Counted from the stretch's first letter, positions 10,435 to 22,004 are shown. The stretch is DNA of 64,000 nucleotides from Sacculina carcini (GCA_916048095.2 OU696595.1:3171795-3235794); one strand, 5' to 3'. The notes: generated by a model from the letters alone, not told the origin. Numbers and translations: made by a program.

Positions 10435-11070
10435 AATTATACAGTGCATGACAAAACTATAGTAGAAGTAGGAACAGAAAAAGATTTGGGCATCACAATC
10501 GACTCACAATTATCACCTGAAAGCCATATTACAAAGATCGTACAAAAGGCCAATGTTCAAATTAAAACTATTAAAGCAGCATTTCGCAACATAGATGAAA
10601 ATATGATGAAGTTGTTGGTAATAACCAAAATCAGGCCTCTTCTTGAATATGCAGTACAAGTGTGGAACCCTCACCTAGAAAAGCATCAAACAAAAATGGA
10701 GAAAGTGCAGAGAGCTCTGACGAAATCTTGTCCAATCATAAAACAATTAAACTACGATGATCGACTACAAAAGATATAACTGCCATCTCTAGAAGATAGA
10801 AGAATTAGAGTAGACTTGATTCTCCTATATAAGTGTATAAATGGCAAAGAAAATATAGACGAAAGGTATTTCAATATATCAAGGTCAAAACGAGACAACA
10901 AATACAAAATTATCCAAAAAAGGATAAGAAGAGACGTGTATAAATATATTTGTCCGTGCAGAACGGTTGAATTGTGGAACAAACTGTCATCAATTGTGAC
11001 AACACAAACTACTATCGGAGGTTTTAAACAGCAATATGACGTCTGGAAGGTGGGAACAACGAGTCTATGA
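10435..11070 (+). pseudogene. LINE reverse transcriptase copy B, 3' part
   Basis: LINE copy B resumes directly after the gypsy target duplication. The frame reads through KDLGITIDSQLSPE, RPLLEYAVQVWNPH and YDDRLQKI to a TAA at 10777-10779. It continues in the same frame as LPSLEDRRIRVDLILLYK to the end VWKVGTTSL. This is the thumb and C-terminal region of CR1/jockey-like reverse transcriptases. One nonsense codon is the only break in this half. Fragment A (3206-3509) covers the same region. Confidence 0.85.
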
Positions 11071-11111
11071 CTCCATCCCGCAATGTACAACTCGGTAAAT
11101 ACAACTCGGTG

Positions 11112-11175
11112 ATTGCATTACATTACATTACATTAAGACATTTATATCGCGCTTTTCACCCGAGGGTCTCAAAAG
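11112..11175 (-). repeat. LINE 3' tail fragment
   Basis: It matches 6297-6350: (CATTA)n followed by AGACATTTATATCGCGCTTT on the plus strand. It is a 'dead on arrival' 3' end of a LINE in minus orientation. Confidence 0.55.
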
Positions 11176-11295
11176 CGCTCGAACACGCTACACACACACA
11201 CATACTGTGAGCGAGTGACCTGTGATCGGTGTGTGTTGACTGTTGGTTGTGGTGGACGCTGTGTGTAAACGAGCGACTTGTGAACGGTGACCTTG

Positions 11296-11727
11296 ATGGA
11301 CCAGCACCAGTTGCAGCAAAGGTTTGATTCAGAAATGAGTGACAAAGCCAAAAGAGACAAAAAGAAAGGTGAGGAAGACAGATTTGATAATATGGTAGCT
11401 AAAATCAGGGAGATAGAGGAAGAATTGATGAATATGAAAGAAAACATCGAGGAAGTGAGAACCCAAAATTTTCAACTGAAGAAAGAAAAGGAACACAAAG
11501 ATAGAGTGATTCAGGCTCTTCAGGAAACAGTAAAGCAAATGGAACCAAAAATGTTGAATTGATTGCTCAATCTGTAAAAGTAGATGTCGATAGAATTGAA
11601 AAACAAAGCTCAAACTTCAACATGAACAAAGAGGTTACTGAAATAATTCGTAACAATCCTAAGCTGATCAAGCAAACAGTAGATTTGAACAAATCAGTCG
11701 TCTTCTTTGAAGTCGAAGAAGAAGACA
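11296..11727 (+). pseudogene. LINE ORF1-like protein, N-terminal part
   Basis: The ATG at 11296 opens a highly charged Lys/Glu-rich frame with heptad-like spacing (IREIEEELMNMKENIEEV, NFQLKKEKEHKDRVIQAL), predicted as a coiled coil. A TGA ends it at 11562. The reading continues in another frame as KVDVDRIEKQSSNFNMNKEV to SVVFFEVEEED, which begins an RRM-like fold in many LINE ORF1 proteins. ORF1 proteins are RNA-binding chaperones that form LINE particles with the element's RNA. The gene is then interrupted by a ~1-kb insertion and resumes at 12704. The preceding 11180-11295 would be 5' UTR. No ORF2 follows, so the copy is 3'-truncated. Confidence 0.65.
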
Positions 11728-11830
11728 TTGTTACGCGAAGCTCGTTCAGAGCGCGCACATAACAAAGAGCGGTGTAACACATCAGATATATTATAAATAC
11801 ACGGTAACAATAGTACAAAGAATATCACAA

Positions 11831-12095
11831 GGCCGGAGACGAGTAAAACCTAGGCACAAAGGCCGCGGCACAGAATTCCGTAACAGTGGTGTAGCGAGTC
11901 CTCCACTGAAACAGCTACTGCACCGTTCCAAATAATACAGGTAATAATCGTGCAATGAATATCAATGGCCGGAGACCAGCAAAACCTCGGCACGAAGGCC
12001 GCGGCACAGAATTCCGTAACAGTGGTGTAGCGAGTCCTCCACTGAAACAGCTACTGCACCGTTACAAGTAATACAGGTAATATCCTAGGCCAATG
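11831..12095. repeat. two-copy tandem repeat, 136-bp unit
   Basis: GGCCGGAGAC starts at 11831 and again at 11967. Both units contain GGCCGCGGCACAGAATTCCG and AGTCCTCCACTGAAACAGC. They differ at only a few bases. Confidence 0.85.
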
Positions 12096-12426
12096 CGCGG
12101 CAATCGCAACGAGCACGTTATCCAACACAATGTGTCGGACGATGCTCGGGTCGAACTGACACAAGGCGAGCGAGACACATAGAGTAGCCCTGTCAGTCAA
12201 GCTATTGCTAAAGTCCCAGTCCAACTGCCCGCGCACCGAGGCGACGGGACTTAAATATACTTGGCCGTGCGTGTGCATCGACCCGACCGCGTATGAACAT
12301 TGGAACACAATTGGCCAGGCAATAGCAAAAAACAAATGTAACCACCCGATTGGTAGCTATGTGATCACGCCAGCACGTAGGCTACTGTGATTGGCTGAAC
12401 TATTTTCGCAAGCTAACACGCACACA

Positions 12427-12670
12427 CACGTCACCTAACCTACATGGAATATTCTAGAACGCATGCCACACAAACATACAGGCACATGCGGCACATACAT
12501 AGAGACACATACGCACACGTATACACATGCAACAAGCGTGTTTGCTGGTTGTACGCAGACACACGTCACCTAACCTACACCGAACATTCTGGAAGGCATG
12601 CCACATGAACATATAAACACGTGCGGCACATACATATAAACGCATACGCGCACGCATACACATTTAAATA
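12427..12670. repeat. two-copy tandem repeat, 135-bp unit
   Basis: CACGTCACCTAACCTACA begins at 12427 and at 12562. Both units then read to a GCATGCCACA block and on to CGCACACGTATACACAT-type sequence. Confidence 0.8.
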
Positions 12671-12703
12671 TACACATATTTATACAATAAATAAAATATG
12701 CAT

Positions 12704-13001
12704 GACACTCCACAACATCAAGAACAGGATATACAAAGACAAATCAGAAGCGGCAAAAATCAAGGATGTTATGAAAACATTAACAGGAAACGAAATTGAA
12801 ATCGAACACTGCATTGAAGGACTCACCAGAATGGGCGCATACGAAAAAAACATATACAGACCTCTAAAAGTGACCTATGTAAATTCGAACAGTGGAAGAA
12901 GTGATCATGTTACGCTACTGGCTAACTTCGCCAAAAGCAACATAGATGCTGTAGCTTCAGTTATATCTTACCATACATTAACAGTACATAACAACACATA
13001 A
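12704..13001 (+). pseudogene. LINE ORF1-like protein, C-terminal part
   Basis: After the insertion the frame reads KNRIYKDKSEAAKIKDVM, then an acidic stretch and a GAYEKNIYRPLKVTYVN segment. This pattern of RxG-basic-RPLKV is typical of the second half of the RRM-like/CTD region of LINE ORF1 proteins. It ends at 13001 in low-complexity Thr/His/Asn sequence, so the natural C-terminus is lost. No start codon of its own is implied; it belongs with 11296-11727. Confidence 0.6.
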
Positions 13002-13194
13002 CAATACATCATAAAATCATGTATAATACAGAACATACAAGTGCAATATTCAGGTAATACAATCAATTAATACTCGCAGCTATACATACAAGTAAAAATA
13101 GGCGCAGCCGGCCACAGTGTAATTACGCGCAGCGAGCAACAATGTTGCGTAAGCCCAGTGCACACAGTTACAATAACGTGCAAACGTGCAACTA

Positions 13195-13450
13195 CATTTG
13201 TATTCAATTCATAAGAGAAAATAAATATGAAATAAAAAAACGATTATAAATTTTAAAAGAAAAAGTAAACCCATAAAAAGTATTAACCAATATTAAAGTC
13301 TAAATATGAATATTTTTATTTTAGATGTGGCAAACTATTTTCCCTCGAACAACCTCGTATTTAAACCCGCCCGTCGTGCGGAACTATCAATACAATATAA
13401 TGAATTAAAAACCAAAAAGCTTATCCAATAGAAAAATATAAATTTGTTAA
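13195..13450 (-). mobile_element. Helitron-like single unit
   Basis: It contains TTTAAACCCGCCCGTCGTGCGG at 13360-13381 plus the shared flanks ATTTGTATTCAATTCATAAG and CAATAGAAAAATATAAAT. It is one internal unit of the family seen in arrays A, B and C. The 190 bp before it (13002-13190) show nothing I can name. Confidence 0.55.
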
Positions 13451-13899
13451 TTCTTGTTTTATATATATATAAGAATAAATCATAAAATATACGTTCATCT
13501 GCAATGCTTTACATTCACTCTTCATAGCTTAAGTTCTTATATTTTGTAGCTACGCTAAATTTTATTAATATTCTATGAAACACATTAATTTATTTACATA
13601 CATAAAATTAAAATTGCATTGCAAATTTAGTATGCGTCTGTGTGTATTTGCTTTACAGAAATTCAGTCACTGCATAACGTACATCACATTGAAACTGTGA
13701 TTTCAACTGTGAAAGGTTTGCAACGCCTGTTTCATGAACGCCTCTTCATGGAACTTCAATTTCTTTCAAGGAACGCCTGTTTTCATGTTTAATTATGCTG
13801 TCTGTCACATGAAGTTTGTTGTTTGAAGTTTGAAGTTTGCGTCTCACACATAATCGTTGTCTCTCACACATAAATTTAACGAATTATAATTGCTTTGAC

Positions 13900-13900
<1 letters not shown>
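13451..13900. other. AT-rich spacer, nothing recognised
   Basis: Only short direct repeats are visible (GAACGCCTSTT words at 13735-13790, TTTGAAGTTTGAAGTTTG at 13820). No gene is supported. Confidence 0.5.

Positions 13901-13901
<1 letters not shown>

Positions 13902-13951
<50 letters not shown>
13902..13951. repeat. (TA)n microsatellite
   Basis: A pure TA run directly precedes AAAGAGATCCTCTGTCTGTC, the Helitron-like 5' signature. Confidence 0.95.
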
Positions 13952-13955
<4 letters not shown>

Positions 13956-16100
13956 GATCCTCTGTCTGTCTGTCTGTGTGTTTATCTGTCCTACCCTCCT
14001 TGGTCACATTTTGAGCAAGCTGCGACTCGGTAACCACTTAATATACCCGCCAACAATTTATACCATTACGCTGGAAATTTTCTTGTCTACACGATAGGAT
14101 AAATTTCAAACTTTAAAAATGAAACCAAAAAAAGTTATCGCGGTGAAAAGACAAAATGAACCCTGAAAAATGCGAAAATTTTGGTCAATATTCCTACATC
14201 TACTCCTCATAAACCAGAAATGGTACAGCCAAACAGATTATACCACTGTGTAGAAAATATTCTGTTCTACTCGGTAGGCTACAATTTATATCCAAAAATT
14301 AAATATAAAATATGTAAAAATGACAAAATGTCAGTCTACATTCAAAATTATATTTAAGCTCGACGCGTCCGATTTTCTGTACTTTTTTCTCTATTTCTCA
14401 GCAACTAACTATGACACATCTAAATAAATATTACCATCATGCTGGGAATTTTGTTTTCTACAGCACGGTATAATTGTTAATTTTCCAAAGTGTATTAAAA
14501 AATGTTACGGCGGTGTGAAGTCAAAATGACAAAGTCAAAAAGGCAAAATTAGCACTAAAAACGCGAATATTTTGGTCAATATTCCCCTATCTATTCCTCA
14601 TAAACCAGCAGAGTTACAGCTATAAAAATTATGCCATTGTGTAGAGAATTTTGTGTTCTACAAGAAATATTCTAATTTATACCCACAAATGATACCAAAA
14701 ACGTAAAATTGGCAAAATTCTCAAATACATCCAAAATTACACTTGAACACCGGGCGACTAAAATTAATTCATTTTTCTACTATTTCTCAGTAAATATTTG
14801 TTACACATAAAAATAACTTATACCATTGTGCTGGAAATTTTGTTTTCTACAATACGGTATAATTTGTAATTTTCCAAAGTGTATCTGAAGGAAGTTACAG
14901 GGGGTGTAAAGTCAAACGGACATATTGCCAATTTGACAGCTATTATGCGCACTTGCGATTACACAGGAATATACTACTGTGTAGATAATTTTGTGTTCTA
15001 CAAGATAAGTTATAATTTATACCCACAAATGATACAAAAAAACGTGTAAAATTGGCAAAATTCGCAAATACATCCAAAATTACACTTGAACACCGGGTGA
15101 CTAAAATTAATTCATTTTTCTACCTATTTCTCAAAAACTAATTGTCACAAATTAAAATGAATTATACCATCGTGCTAAAGATTATGTTTTCTACAATACG
15201 GTAATATTTTTAATTTTCCAAAATGTATCTAAAGGAAGTTACGGCGGTGTAAAGTCAAAATGTCATGTTGCCAATTTGACAGCTATTATGCGCACTTGCG
15301 AATACACAGGAATATACACTGATTTAATTTCACTGAAGTCCAATCACAATTTTCGCACTTGCGATTACACAAGAATATACTACTGTGTAGAGAATGTTGT
15401 GTTCTACAATATAAGTTATAATTTATACCCACAAATGATACAAAAAACGTGTAAAATTGGCAAAATTCTCAAATACATCCAAAATTACACTTGAACACCG
15501 GTTGATTAAAATTAATTCATTTTTCTACTATTTCTCAGTAAATATTTGTCACACCTTACAATAAATTATACCATCGTGCTAGAGATTTTGTTTTCTACAA
15601 TACGGTATAATTTGTAATTTTCCAAAGTGTATCTGAAGGAAGTTACGGGGGTGTAAAGTTAAAAGGACATATTGCCAATTTGACAGCTATTATGCGCACT
15701 TGCGATTACACAGGGATATACTACTGTGTAGATAATTTTGTGTTCTACAAGATAAGCTATAATTTATACCCAAAAATGATACAAAAAAACGTGTAAAATT
15801 GGCAAAATTCTCAAATACATCCAAAATTACACTTGAACACCGGGCGACTAAAATTAATTCATTTTTCTACTGTTTCTCAGTAACTATTTGTTACACATAA
15901 AAATAAATTATACCATTGTGCTATAAATACTGTTGTCTACAATACGGTATAATTTATTATTTTCCAAAGTGTATCTGAAGGAAGTTACGGCGGTGTAAAG
16001 TCAAAAGCACATATTTCCAATTTGACAGCTATTATGCGCACTTGCGATTACACAGGAATATACACCGATTAAATTTCACTGAAGCCCAATCACAATTAAG
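13952..16100 (+). repeat. tandem array, ~342-bp unit, ~5 copies
   Basis: The word ACTTGAACACCGG recurs at 14741, 15083, 15489 and 15831 (spacings 342, 406, 342). The word ATACCATNGTGCT recurs at about 14821, 15164, 15568 and 15910, with a diverged first unit at 14100-14560. The 406-bp unit carries an extra ~64 bp (15292-15355) that duplicates the ACACAGGAATATACACTGAT segment. The same segment closes the array at 16036-16095. The array follows a CTGTCTGTCTGTCTG start beside (TA)n, so it may be the minisatellite interior of a separate Helitron-like element. It has no coding potential. Confidence 0.8.
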
Positions 16101-16159
16101 AATGCATCATATTAGCTACAAGCATGGATGGTGTGGTTTTATTGGGTACAGTTTAATTA

Positions 16160-17368
16160 ATGCTACACTATACTGAATAGAAAGGCTTTATTGTCCTCAA
16201 TATTTACACATGAATTGTTCCGCCCGACGGGCGAATAAAATACTACTGGGAACAAAGTTAACTACTGAATTTTACTGTATAATTTAATTGGTTTAATTTC
16301 AAGTTGCATAAGCTTAAGTTGCATAAGGATATGGGTTGTAATATCATGCAATGCCAACTATATGAATATGCTGTTTTAGCGGACGCATAAATCTAGAATT
16401 ATAGAGATGACAGCAGGTTTCATTGTTTTGATAGTGTTACACTTCTGAATTACTACACACGAAGGACTGGTGTGAATTTGAGCAGTGTTGAGGGAAAAAA
16501 CTTCGTCAATAATTAAAACAAGAATTTACAAATATATATTTTTCTATTGGATAAGCTTTTTGCTTTTTGATTCATTATATTCTATTTATAGTCCCGCACG
16601 ACGGGCGGGTTTAAATACGAGGCTGTTCGAGGGAAAATATTTTGCCACATCTAAAATATAAACATTCACATTTAGACTTTTCTATTGGTTAATACTTTTT
16701 ATGGGTTTACTTTTTCTTTTTTAATATCTAATCATTTTTTATTAATTCAATATTCATTTTGCTTTATTTATTGTTCTGCACAAAGGGCGGGTTTTAATGC
16801 TAGATGGTGATTTTGAGTATATGATGTTGAGTATATATGATGTTGAATATATTTTGAAAACAGTGTGATAAAAAAATTAGTCATTTTTCATTGTTTTGTG
16901 TCTGTTTTGTTTTGAGCTCTGAATTATTCAGCACGACGGGCAGGTTTAAATATGAGGCGGTTTAGGCAAACTATTTTGTCAAAATAATATAAAAATATAG
17001 AAATTTAGACTTTTTATGGGTTTACTCTTTCCTTTATTAATTCATATTTATTTTCGCTTATAAATTGAATACAAATTTAATGGTATGGATTTTTCCGCAC
17101 GACGGGCCGGTTTATATGCTAGAATTTCCATTGTCTGTTATGTGTTTGTGTTCTGAATTATTCCGCACGACGGGCAGGTTCAAATATGAGGCGGATTGAG
17201 GGATAATATTTTGTCAAATTTGAATTAAAAATATTCAAATTTTGAATATTTATTGGTGAACGTATATACAGGTCAAATTTTTTGCTTTTTAATTTGTATT
17301 CAGTTTATTTTATGGATTGAATATGAATTTTACTTTATTAATTGTTCCGCACGACGAGCGGGTTCAAA

Positions 17369-17456
<88 letters not shown>

Positions 17457-17940
17457 TAAAAGAAAGTATCTGTCTGTCTGTGTGCGTGTATGCTTGAATA
17501 TGAGGTGACCTAACTGCGCGGGCTCAATGGTATTTTTCAGGGGCTTCAAAAGTAAACGAAGCGATGGATCATGTTTATGAGATAATAATGTCCCGGGGGC
17601 ATCAACTGTAGACAATAGAACGTTTAATTTCACCGTGTAAAACGAGTTCATATACAAAACTAACGGATTTGACATCAAGGTCCAGAACGGATCGTGTTCG
17701 AGTTCTGAATTATTCAACACGACGGGCAGGTTTGAATATGAGGCGGGATGAGGGATAGTATTTTGTCAAAATAACAATAAAAAATAATTAAATTTAGACT
17801 TTTCAATTGATAAGGATTTCTATGGATTTACTTTAATCTATTTTAATTTTCAATATGTTCACTAATTAAATATGAATTTAATTTTTTGAATTGTTCCGCA
17901 CAACGGACGGGTTTAAATGCTAGATTGACGGGCGGGCTAT
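16160..17940 (+). mobile_element. Helitron-like non-autonomous array B
   Basis: This is the same family as array A in the opposite orientation. Hairpin words (CCGCACGACGGGCGGG and variants) lie at about 16208, 16602, 16780, 16932, 17095, 17164, 17347, 17716 and 17895. Units ending in TTTAATGCTAG or TTATATGCTAG close at 16803, 17122 and 17923. At 17460-17690 is a left end: ATCTGTCTGTCTGTGTG, then ATGAGGTGACC and a conserved interior including AAACGAAGCGATGG and CAGAACGGATCGTG. The interior alternates two unit types, one followed by ATGAGGCGG and one ending in CTAG. No protein is encoded. Confidence 0.6.
17373..17452. repeat. (TA)n microsatellite
   Basis: A run of about 40 TA units sits directly before the Helitron-like left end at 17453. 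Confidence 0.95.
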
Positions 17941-17994
17941 TGGATATTGGCGGGTTATGCCTCATCCGCCTCATCCGACAAAGAAGAAGAGCAA

Positions 17995-18098
17995 ATTAAT
18001 AAGCAAAATAAAGCAATATAAAGCAAAATAAGCAAAATAAGCAAAATAAGCAAAATAAGCAAAACAAGCAAAATATGCAAAATAAGCTAAATAAACTG
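17995..18098. repeat. 9-bp tandem repeat, AGCAAAATA
   Basis: About ten imperfect AGCAAAATA units lie at the point where Helitron-like units switch from plus (before 17940) to minus (after 18180). Confidence 0.85.
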
Positions 18099-18179
18099 AG
18101 TGCAAGTTAATAAGCAAAACATTTAACCTGTATATACGTTCACCAATAAAAAACTCATAAGATGTAAGATAACTAAAAG

Positions 18180-18450
18180 ATGTGGATATTTTTATTTTTA
18201 TTTTGACAAAATATGATCCCTCAATCCGCCTCATATTTGAACCTGCCCGTCGTGCGGAATAATTCAGAACACAAACACGTAACAAACAATGAAAGTTCTA
18301 GCATGTAAACCCGCCCGTCGTGCGGAACAATTCATACTATTAAATTTGTATTCAATTCATAACATAAAAGGAATATGAATTAAAAAATAAAAGAGTAAAC
18401 CCATGAAAAAAAAAATTATATTTTTATATTATTTTTACCAAATAGTTTGC
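18180..18450 (-). mobile_element. Helitron-like units, inverted relative to array B
   Basis: CCTGCCCGTCGTGCGG at 18242 and ACCCGCCCGTCGTGCGG at 18309 are in minus orientation with the usual AT-rich flanks. With array B they make a large imperfect inverted arrangement centred near 18 kb. Confidence 0.6.
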
Positions 18451-18459
18451 CATTGTAGT

Positions 18460-19480
18460 TAGTGTAGTTTTCATTGTTTCGTATGTGTGTAGGAGTCAGA
18501 CATCAGTGTAGGAGTGGTAGCGCTCATAGCCAATGTCAACAGTCGCCTGTGATGACCTGAGGTGACCATACATTCAGCTCATAAGCACAAAACTGGATAT
18601 ACAGCATGCACAACACGAAATTGAGCTGCACCGCATAAAGGCTTCTGATCTGATTTGGAGGATAATTAGTTTTTATTTTACAAATTAGCATGTACTGGAA
18701 TATAGACGATGTCCACCTTGGTTTATCGGTTCAAATTTTCCATGGTATTTGTATTTCCCATGATTTTAACATGAAAACGACAAATATCACATCCTGTGCT
18801 GGTTTCCAGTTTTTCCTCATCGTCAAAATTCGACACGCATGAACACACTTACAATTGCAGGATACTACCAGTTGGTGCCGAGTCCATTTTTACCTAGGAA
18901 TCCAGTTTAACGAAGCTCATTTGGTTACATCCGGGAAATTGTTGTGCAACATCCGCCTCATCCAGTATATGCCGACCATCAAGCATGCCAACTATTTACC
19001 AAACCCCCGTTTTATCAACTGGTGTCAGACATCCAAAGGAATCGACTATATCAGTGGTTTTCAACCATTTTCGTTTCAAGGGACCGTTGTGCACTGGACC
19101 AAAACGCACTTGCAACGAACGCCAAAACTACAGATATTTGTTAAATTATTCACTTACACTTTGAAAAGCATAAAAAACAATTCAGCAAATATAAATGGCT
19201 AAAATATATTTTTCAATCATGTACATGCTGGACTCAACACGGAAAATGTTTTCGATGAACGAGTAACTGATATGTTAGTGTGTATTGTGAGCGAGAGAGC
19301 GTGTATTAGTGTGTGAGTGTCGCATTTAGTATGACTAGCAGTGTGTATTGTATGTGCTCATATATGTGTTATTCACACTCGCTTCATATAGTTCACTAAG
19401 TGTACCTGTGTGTGTGCAAGTTTTTTTGACTCACTAACAAAAATATTTACAAACGCGTAAGACATATTCACAACACTATA
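18460..19480. other. unassigned; contains short inverted dispersed repeat
   Basis: 18491-18562 (GGAGTGGTAGCGCTCATAGC, CAATGTCAACAGTCGCC) recurs inverted at 55638-55700. At about 19054 the sequence ATCAGTGGTTTTCAACC resembles the terminus of hAT-type MITEs, but I find no partner end. The 115-codon frame at 18855-19202 has no recognisable domain. Confidence 0.45.
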
Positions 19481-19489
19481 GACAATAAA

Positions 19490-20005
19490 ACGTTCAATTT
19501 TACCGTATACAATGAATTCTTATACAAAACTAATGTATTTGACTCTAAGATCCAGAACGGATCGTGCTAGAGTTCTGAATTATTCCGCAAGTCGGGTGGG
19601 TTTAAATGAGGCGTATATCTCTTGTATATGTCGAGCTCAATTGTTTCAATATATTAAGCTTTAAAATTCAATCAGAAATATGCGAAGTTTATTGACGAAA
19701 TGTGTTCAAATTTGCGAGTTTGTAGCGAGCGATCTATACGCTATTTTAAATATTATTTAGTTTATAACCCTGTGATATTCCCATATATTTGTGTTCTGAA
19801 TTATTCCGCACGACGGGCAGGTTCAAATATCAGCCGGATTGAGGGATAATATTTTGTCAAATTTAAAACAAAATATTCAGATTTAGTTTTTTATTGGTGA
19901 ACGTATATACAGGTTAAATTTCTTGCTTTTTAATTTGTATTCAGGTTATTTTATGGATTGAATATGAATTTGACTTTATGAATTGCCCAGCACGACGGGC
20001 GGGTT
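19490..20005 (+). mobile_element. Helitron-like units
   Basis: Hairpin variants lie at about 19588, 19806 and 19989, with the shared segment ATCCAGAACGGATCGTG before the first. The last unit is cut at GGGCGGGTTATTGGATATAG, where the Penelope-like element begins. Confidence 0.55.
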
Positions 20006-20015
20006 ATTGGATATA

Positions 20016-21279
20016 GTTAACCTGTACGGCACAATACCTCGGAGCTCCAGCAACAACGATGTGGGCTTGATGGAGGTCGTAACAAACTTTTTACATCAGC
20101 ACAAGGATGGAGATTAAATATTCACCTTGATGGATGTGGACGATGTTGTAGTGCTCATTGATTTGGTCATTTCAAATGATGTGATTGTCCATGGTGAGAT
20201 GCACTATGCACAAGTACAGGGCCTTTCAATGGGCGATTCTATGGCACCGCAGCTGGACATTATTTATGCCGACTACATGGACCGCCAAATAATTGAAAAA
20301 TTACCATGGCCACTGGAGTATAAGCGGTACATTGACGATATTTTCATTGCGTGGTACGATGACGTAAACATTGATGATATGATACGGATTGTTAACTCAA
20401 TCAACTCGTACATCCAATTTACCATCGAAACGCCAAAGGACGGCAGCTTGCCATATGTCGACTGCCTCATCAGTCATGATGGTCGCAAATTCTACACCAC
20501 ATTACATGTGAAAACTGTACACAGTGGATCGTTAACGCCATGGCAATCCTACGGCTCAATATCAGCAAAATGTTCCATTGCATACGTGAAGTTTGTGAGG
20601 GCGTCAAGAAGAGCCAACAATGAGCTGAACCTACGAAAATCGCTGAGAACCGTTGAAAATCGCATGAAAGTGAATGGCTATCCCATGAATGTGATCGGAA
20701 AAACAAGATATAGGGCACTAAGGAATGCGGGCAATACTGGACATGGAAAAAGAAGAAGACGAACGCAGATATTATGTAAAGTTGTCATAATTGGGAGAGG
20801 CAAACAAGCGACAGTGTCAATCACTGCTCAGAAGAACGGGTCTCGCAGACAAAGTGCGGATTTTCTTCGACCCGGGTCGCCCACTAAAAAGAATATTTGC
20901 ACCTCCCAAAGAGCGCCTGACATGCGAGTCCGGCTGCTTTACATGCTCCTCTGCGACGAAAAGGTCACAATGTTGGCAGAAGAATGTGATTTATAAGATA
21001 ACTTGTACGATATGTGGAAGATTCTACATAGGTGAAATCTGTCGACCTGTGAAAATACGAGTGCAGGAGCATATTAGCCCAAAACTGAACGGTGTGATGT
21101 TCGAACACAACAATGAGCATCACACCAACTCTCCATTATCCATCAGCTGGTGTATCATCCACAGTGGCATCAGTGATGAGTCGACAAGAAAGTACGCTGA
21201 AGCAGCCTACATACGACAGCATGGTGATGGATCGCTCATCAACGGCTGCAAAGGAATATATTTAAAATGTCAATTCTAA
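20016..21279 (+). pseudogene. Penelope-like element: RT plus GIY-YIG endonuclease
   Basis: The retroelement is 5'-truncated. It starts within the reverse transcriptase (NLYGTIPRSSS), with an in-frame TAA near 20114. The RT continues with VQGLSMGDSMAPQLDIIYAD and the catalytic YIDDIFIAW, then QFTIETPKDGSLPYVDC. A frameshift lies near 20740. Downstream (20791-21279) come a Cys-rich CESGCFTCSS segment and the GIY-YIG-type nuclease signature VIYKITCTICGRFYIG with EHISPK, ending at KGIYLKCQF. RT fused to a C-terminal GIY-YIG domain is the hallmark of endonuclease-bearing Penelope-like elements, where the nuclease nicks target DNA for priming. The catalytic Arg of the nuclease is plausibly in VKIRVQEH. 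Clade not resolved. Confidence 0.85.
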
Positions 21280-21480
21280 AGATAACGCAATTGGCAATTA
21301 ATTCTCCTTTTTACAGCGCTTAATTACGAGAGTTACTCACTTGTTATGATGCATGTGTTTTTTATATTGTCTGCTATATAATTGTGCAATTTGGCCGTTA
21401 ATTTGAATGAATTTCAGTATCTGAAGAAGCCGTTAGGCGAAAACGTTCGTACTAAAATATATTGATTGTACCCGATGAAG
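21280..21480 (+). other. Penelope-like 3' tail with hammerhead-like core
   Basis: After the ORF comes CTGAAGAAGCCGTTAGGC followed by GAAAACG. The CTGANGA, short hairpin, GAAA order is the core of hammerhead ribozymes, which are known in Penelope-like elements. An extra A before the hairpin and no clean stem III suggest a degraded or merely similar motif. Confidence 0.35.
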
Positions 21481-21534
21481 TGATTCATTTACATAATATC
21501 TATAATTATACCGGGTGCGTGAGTTAACATCATA

Positions 21535-21929
21535 TGAGTTAACGTGAGGTGACATAATTGCGCGGGTTCAATAGTAGAGATCAGGGGCTTCAACGCAAAC
21601 GAAGCGCTGGCTCATTTTTATGAAATAAAAATGTCCGCGGGCAGCAATAAAAGGTTCAATTTCACCGTGTAGAATGAATTCATATACAAAACTAATGAAA
21701 TTGACTTCAAGATCCAGAACGGATTGTGTTCGAGTTCTGAATTATTCCTCACGTCGGGCGGGTTTAAATATGAGGCGGGCTGAGTGAAAATATTTTGTCA
21801 AAATAAAATAAAAAATAATTAGATTTAGACTTTTCAATTTATTGAGGTTTTATGAGTTTGCCTTATTTATTTTTTAATTTGCAATATTTTCATGAATTGC
21901 TCCGCACAACGGGCGGGTTTTAATGCTAG
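21535..21929 (+). mobile_element. Helitron-like element, near-minimal copy
   Basis: It reads AACGTGAGGTGACATAATTGCGC, AAACGAAGCGCTGGC, CCGCGGGCAGC, CAGAACGGATTGTG, then a hairpin unit (21746) and a terminal hairpin CCGCACAACGGGCGGG plus TTTTAATGCTAG at 21929, followed by T and an AT run. It is the clearest short example of the family's order. The extreme 5' CTGTCTG part is missing. Confidence 0.6.
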
Positions 21930-22004
21930 TATATATATATATATATATATATACCTGTAATATACATTCTTAAAAAAATCGTAGTATACTATTTTTTCCT
22001 GTTT

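Larger units (their letters stand above)
11728..12703. mobile_element. ~1-kb insertion inside LINE ORF1, class unknown
   Basis: The insertion separates two halves of one ORF1 and is flanked by a GACA direct repeat (11724-11727 and 12704-12707). It starts TTGTTACGCG and has no coding capacity I recognise. It holds two internal tandem duplications (11831-12095 and 12427-12670). The TGTTACG start would suit an LTR, so a solo LTR is possible, but the right end does not show a clear CA terminus. The exact ends are approximate. Confidence 0.5.

Noticed and set aside
13952-16100. CRISPR-like array
   Set aside because: The unit is ~342 bp with no short-repeat/unique-spacer pattern, and the genome is eukaryotic.
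17253-17508. Proteins made of Ile-Tyr repeats (also near 2800, 13900, 26100 and 26400)
   Set aside because: They are translations of (TA)n microsatellites.
19054-19110. hAT MITE starting ATCAGTGGTTTTCAACC
   Set aside because: No matching inverted end or 8-bp duplication was found.
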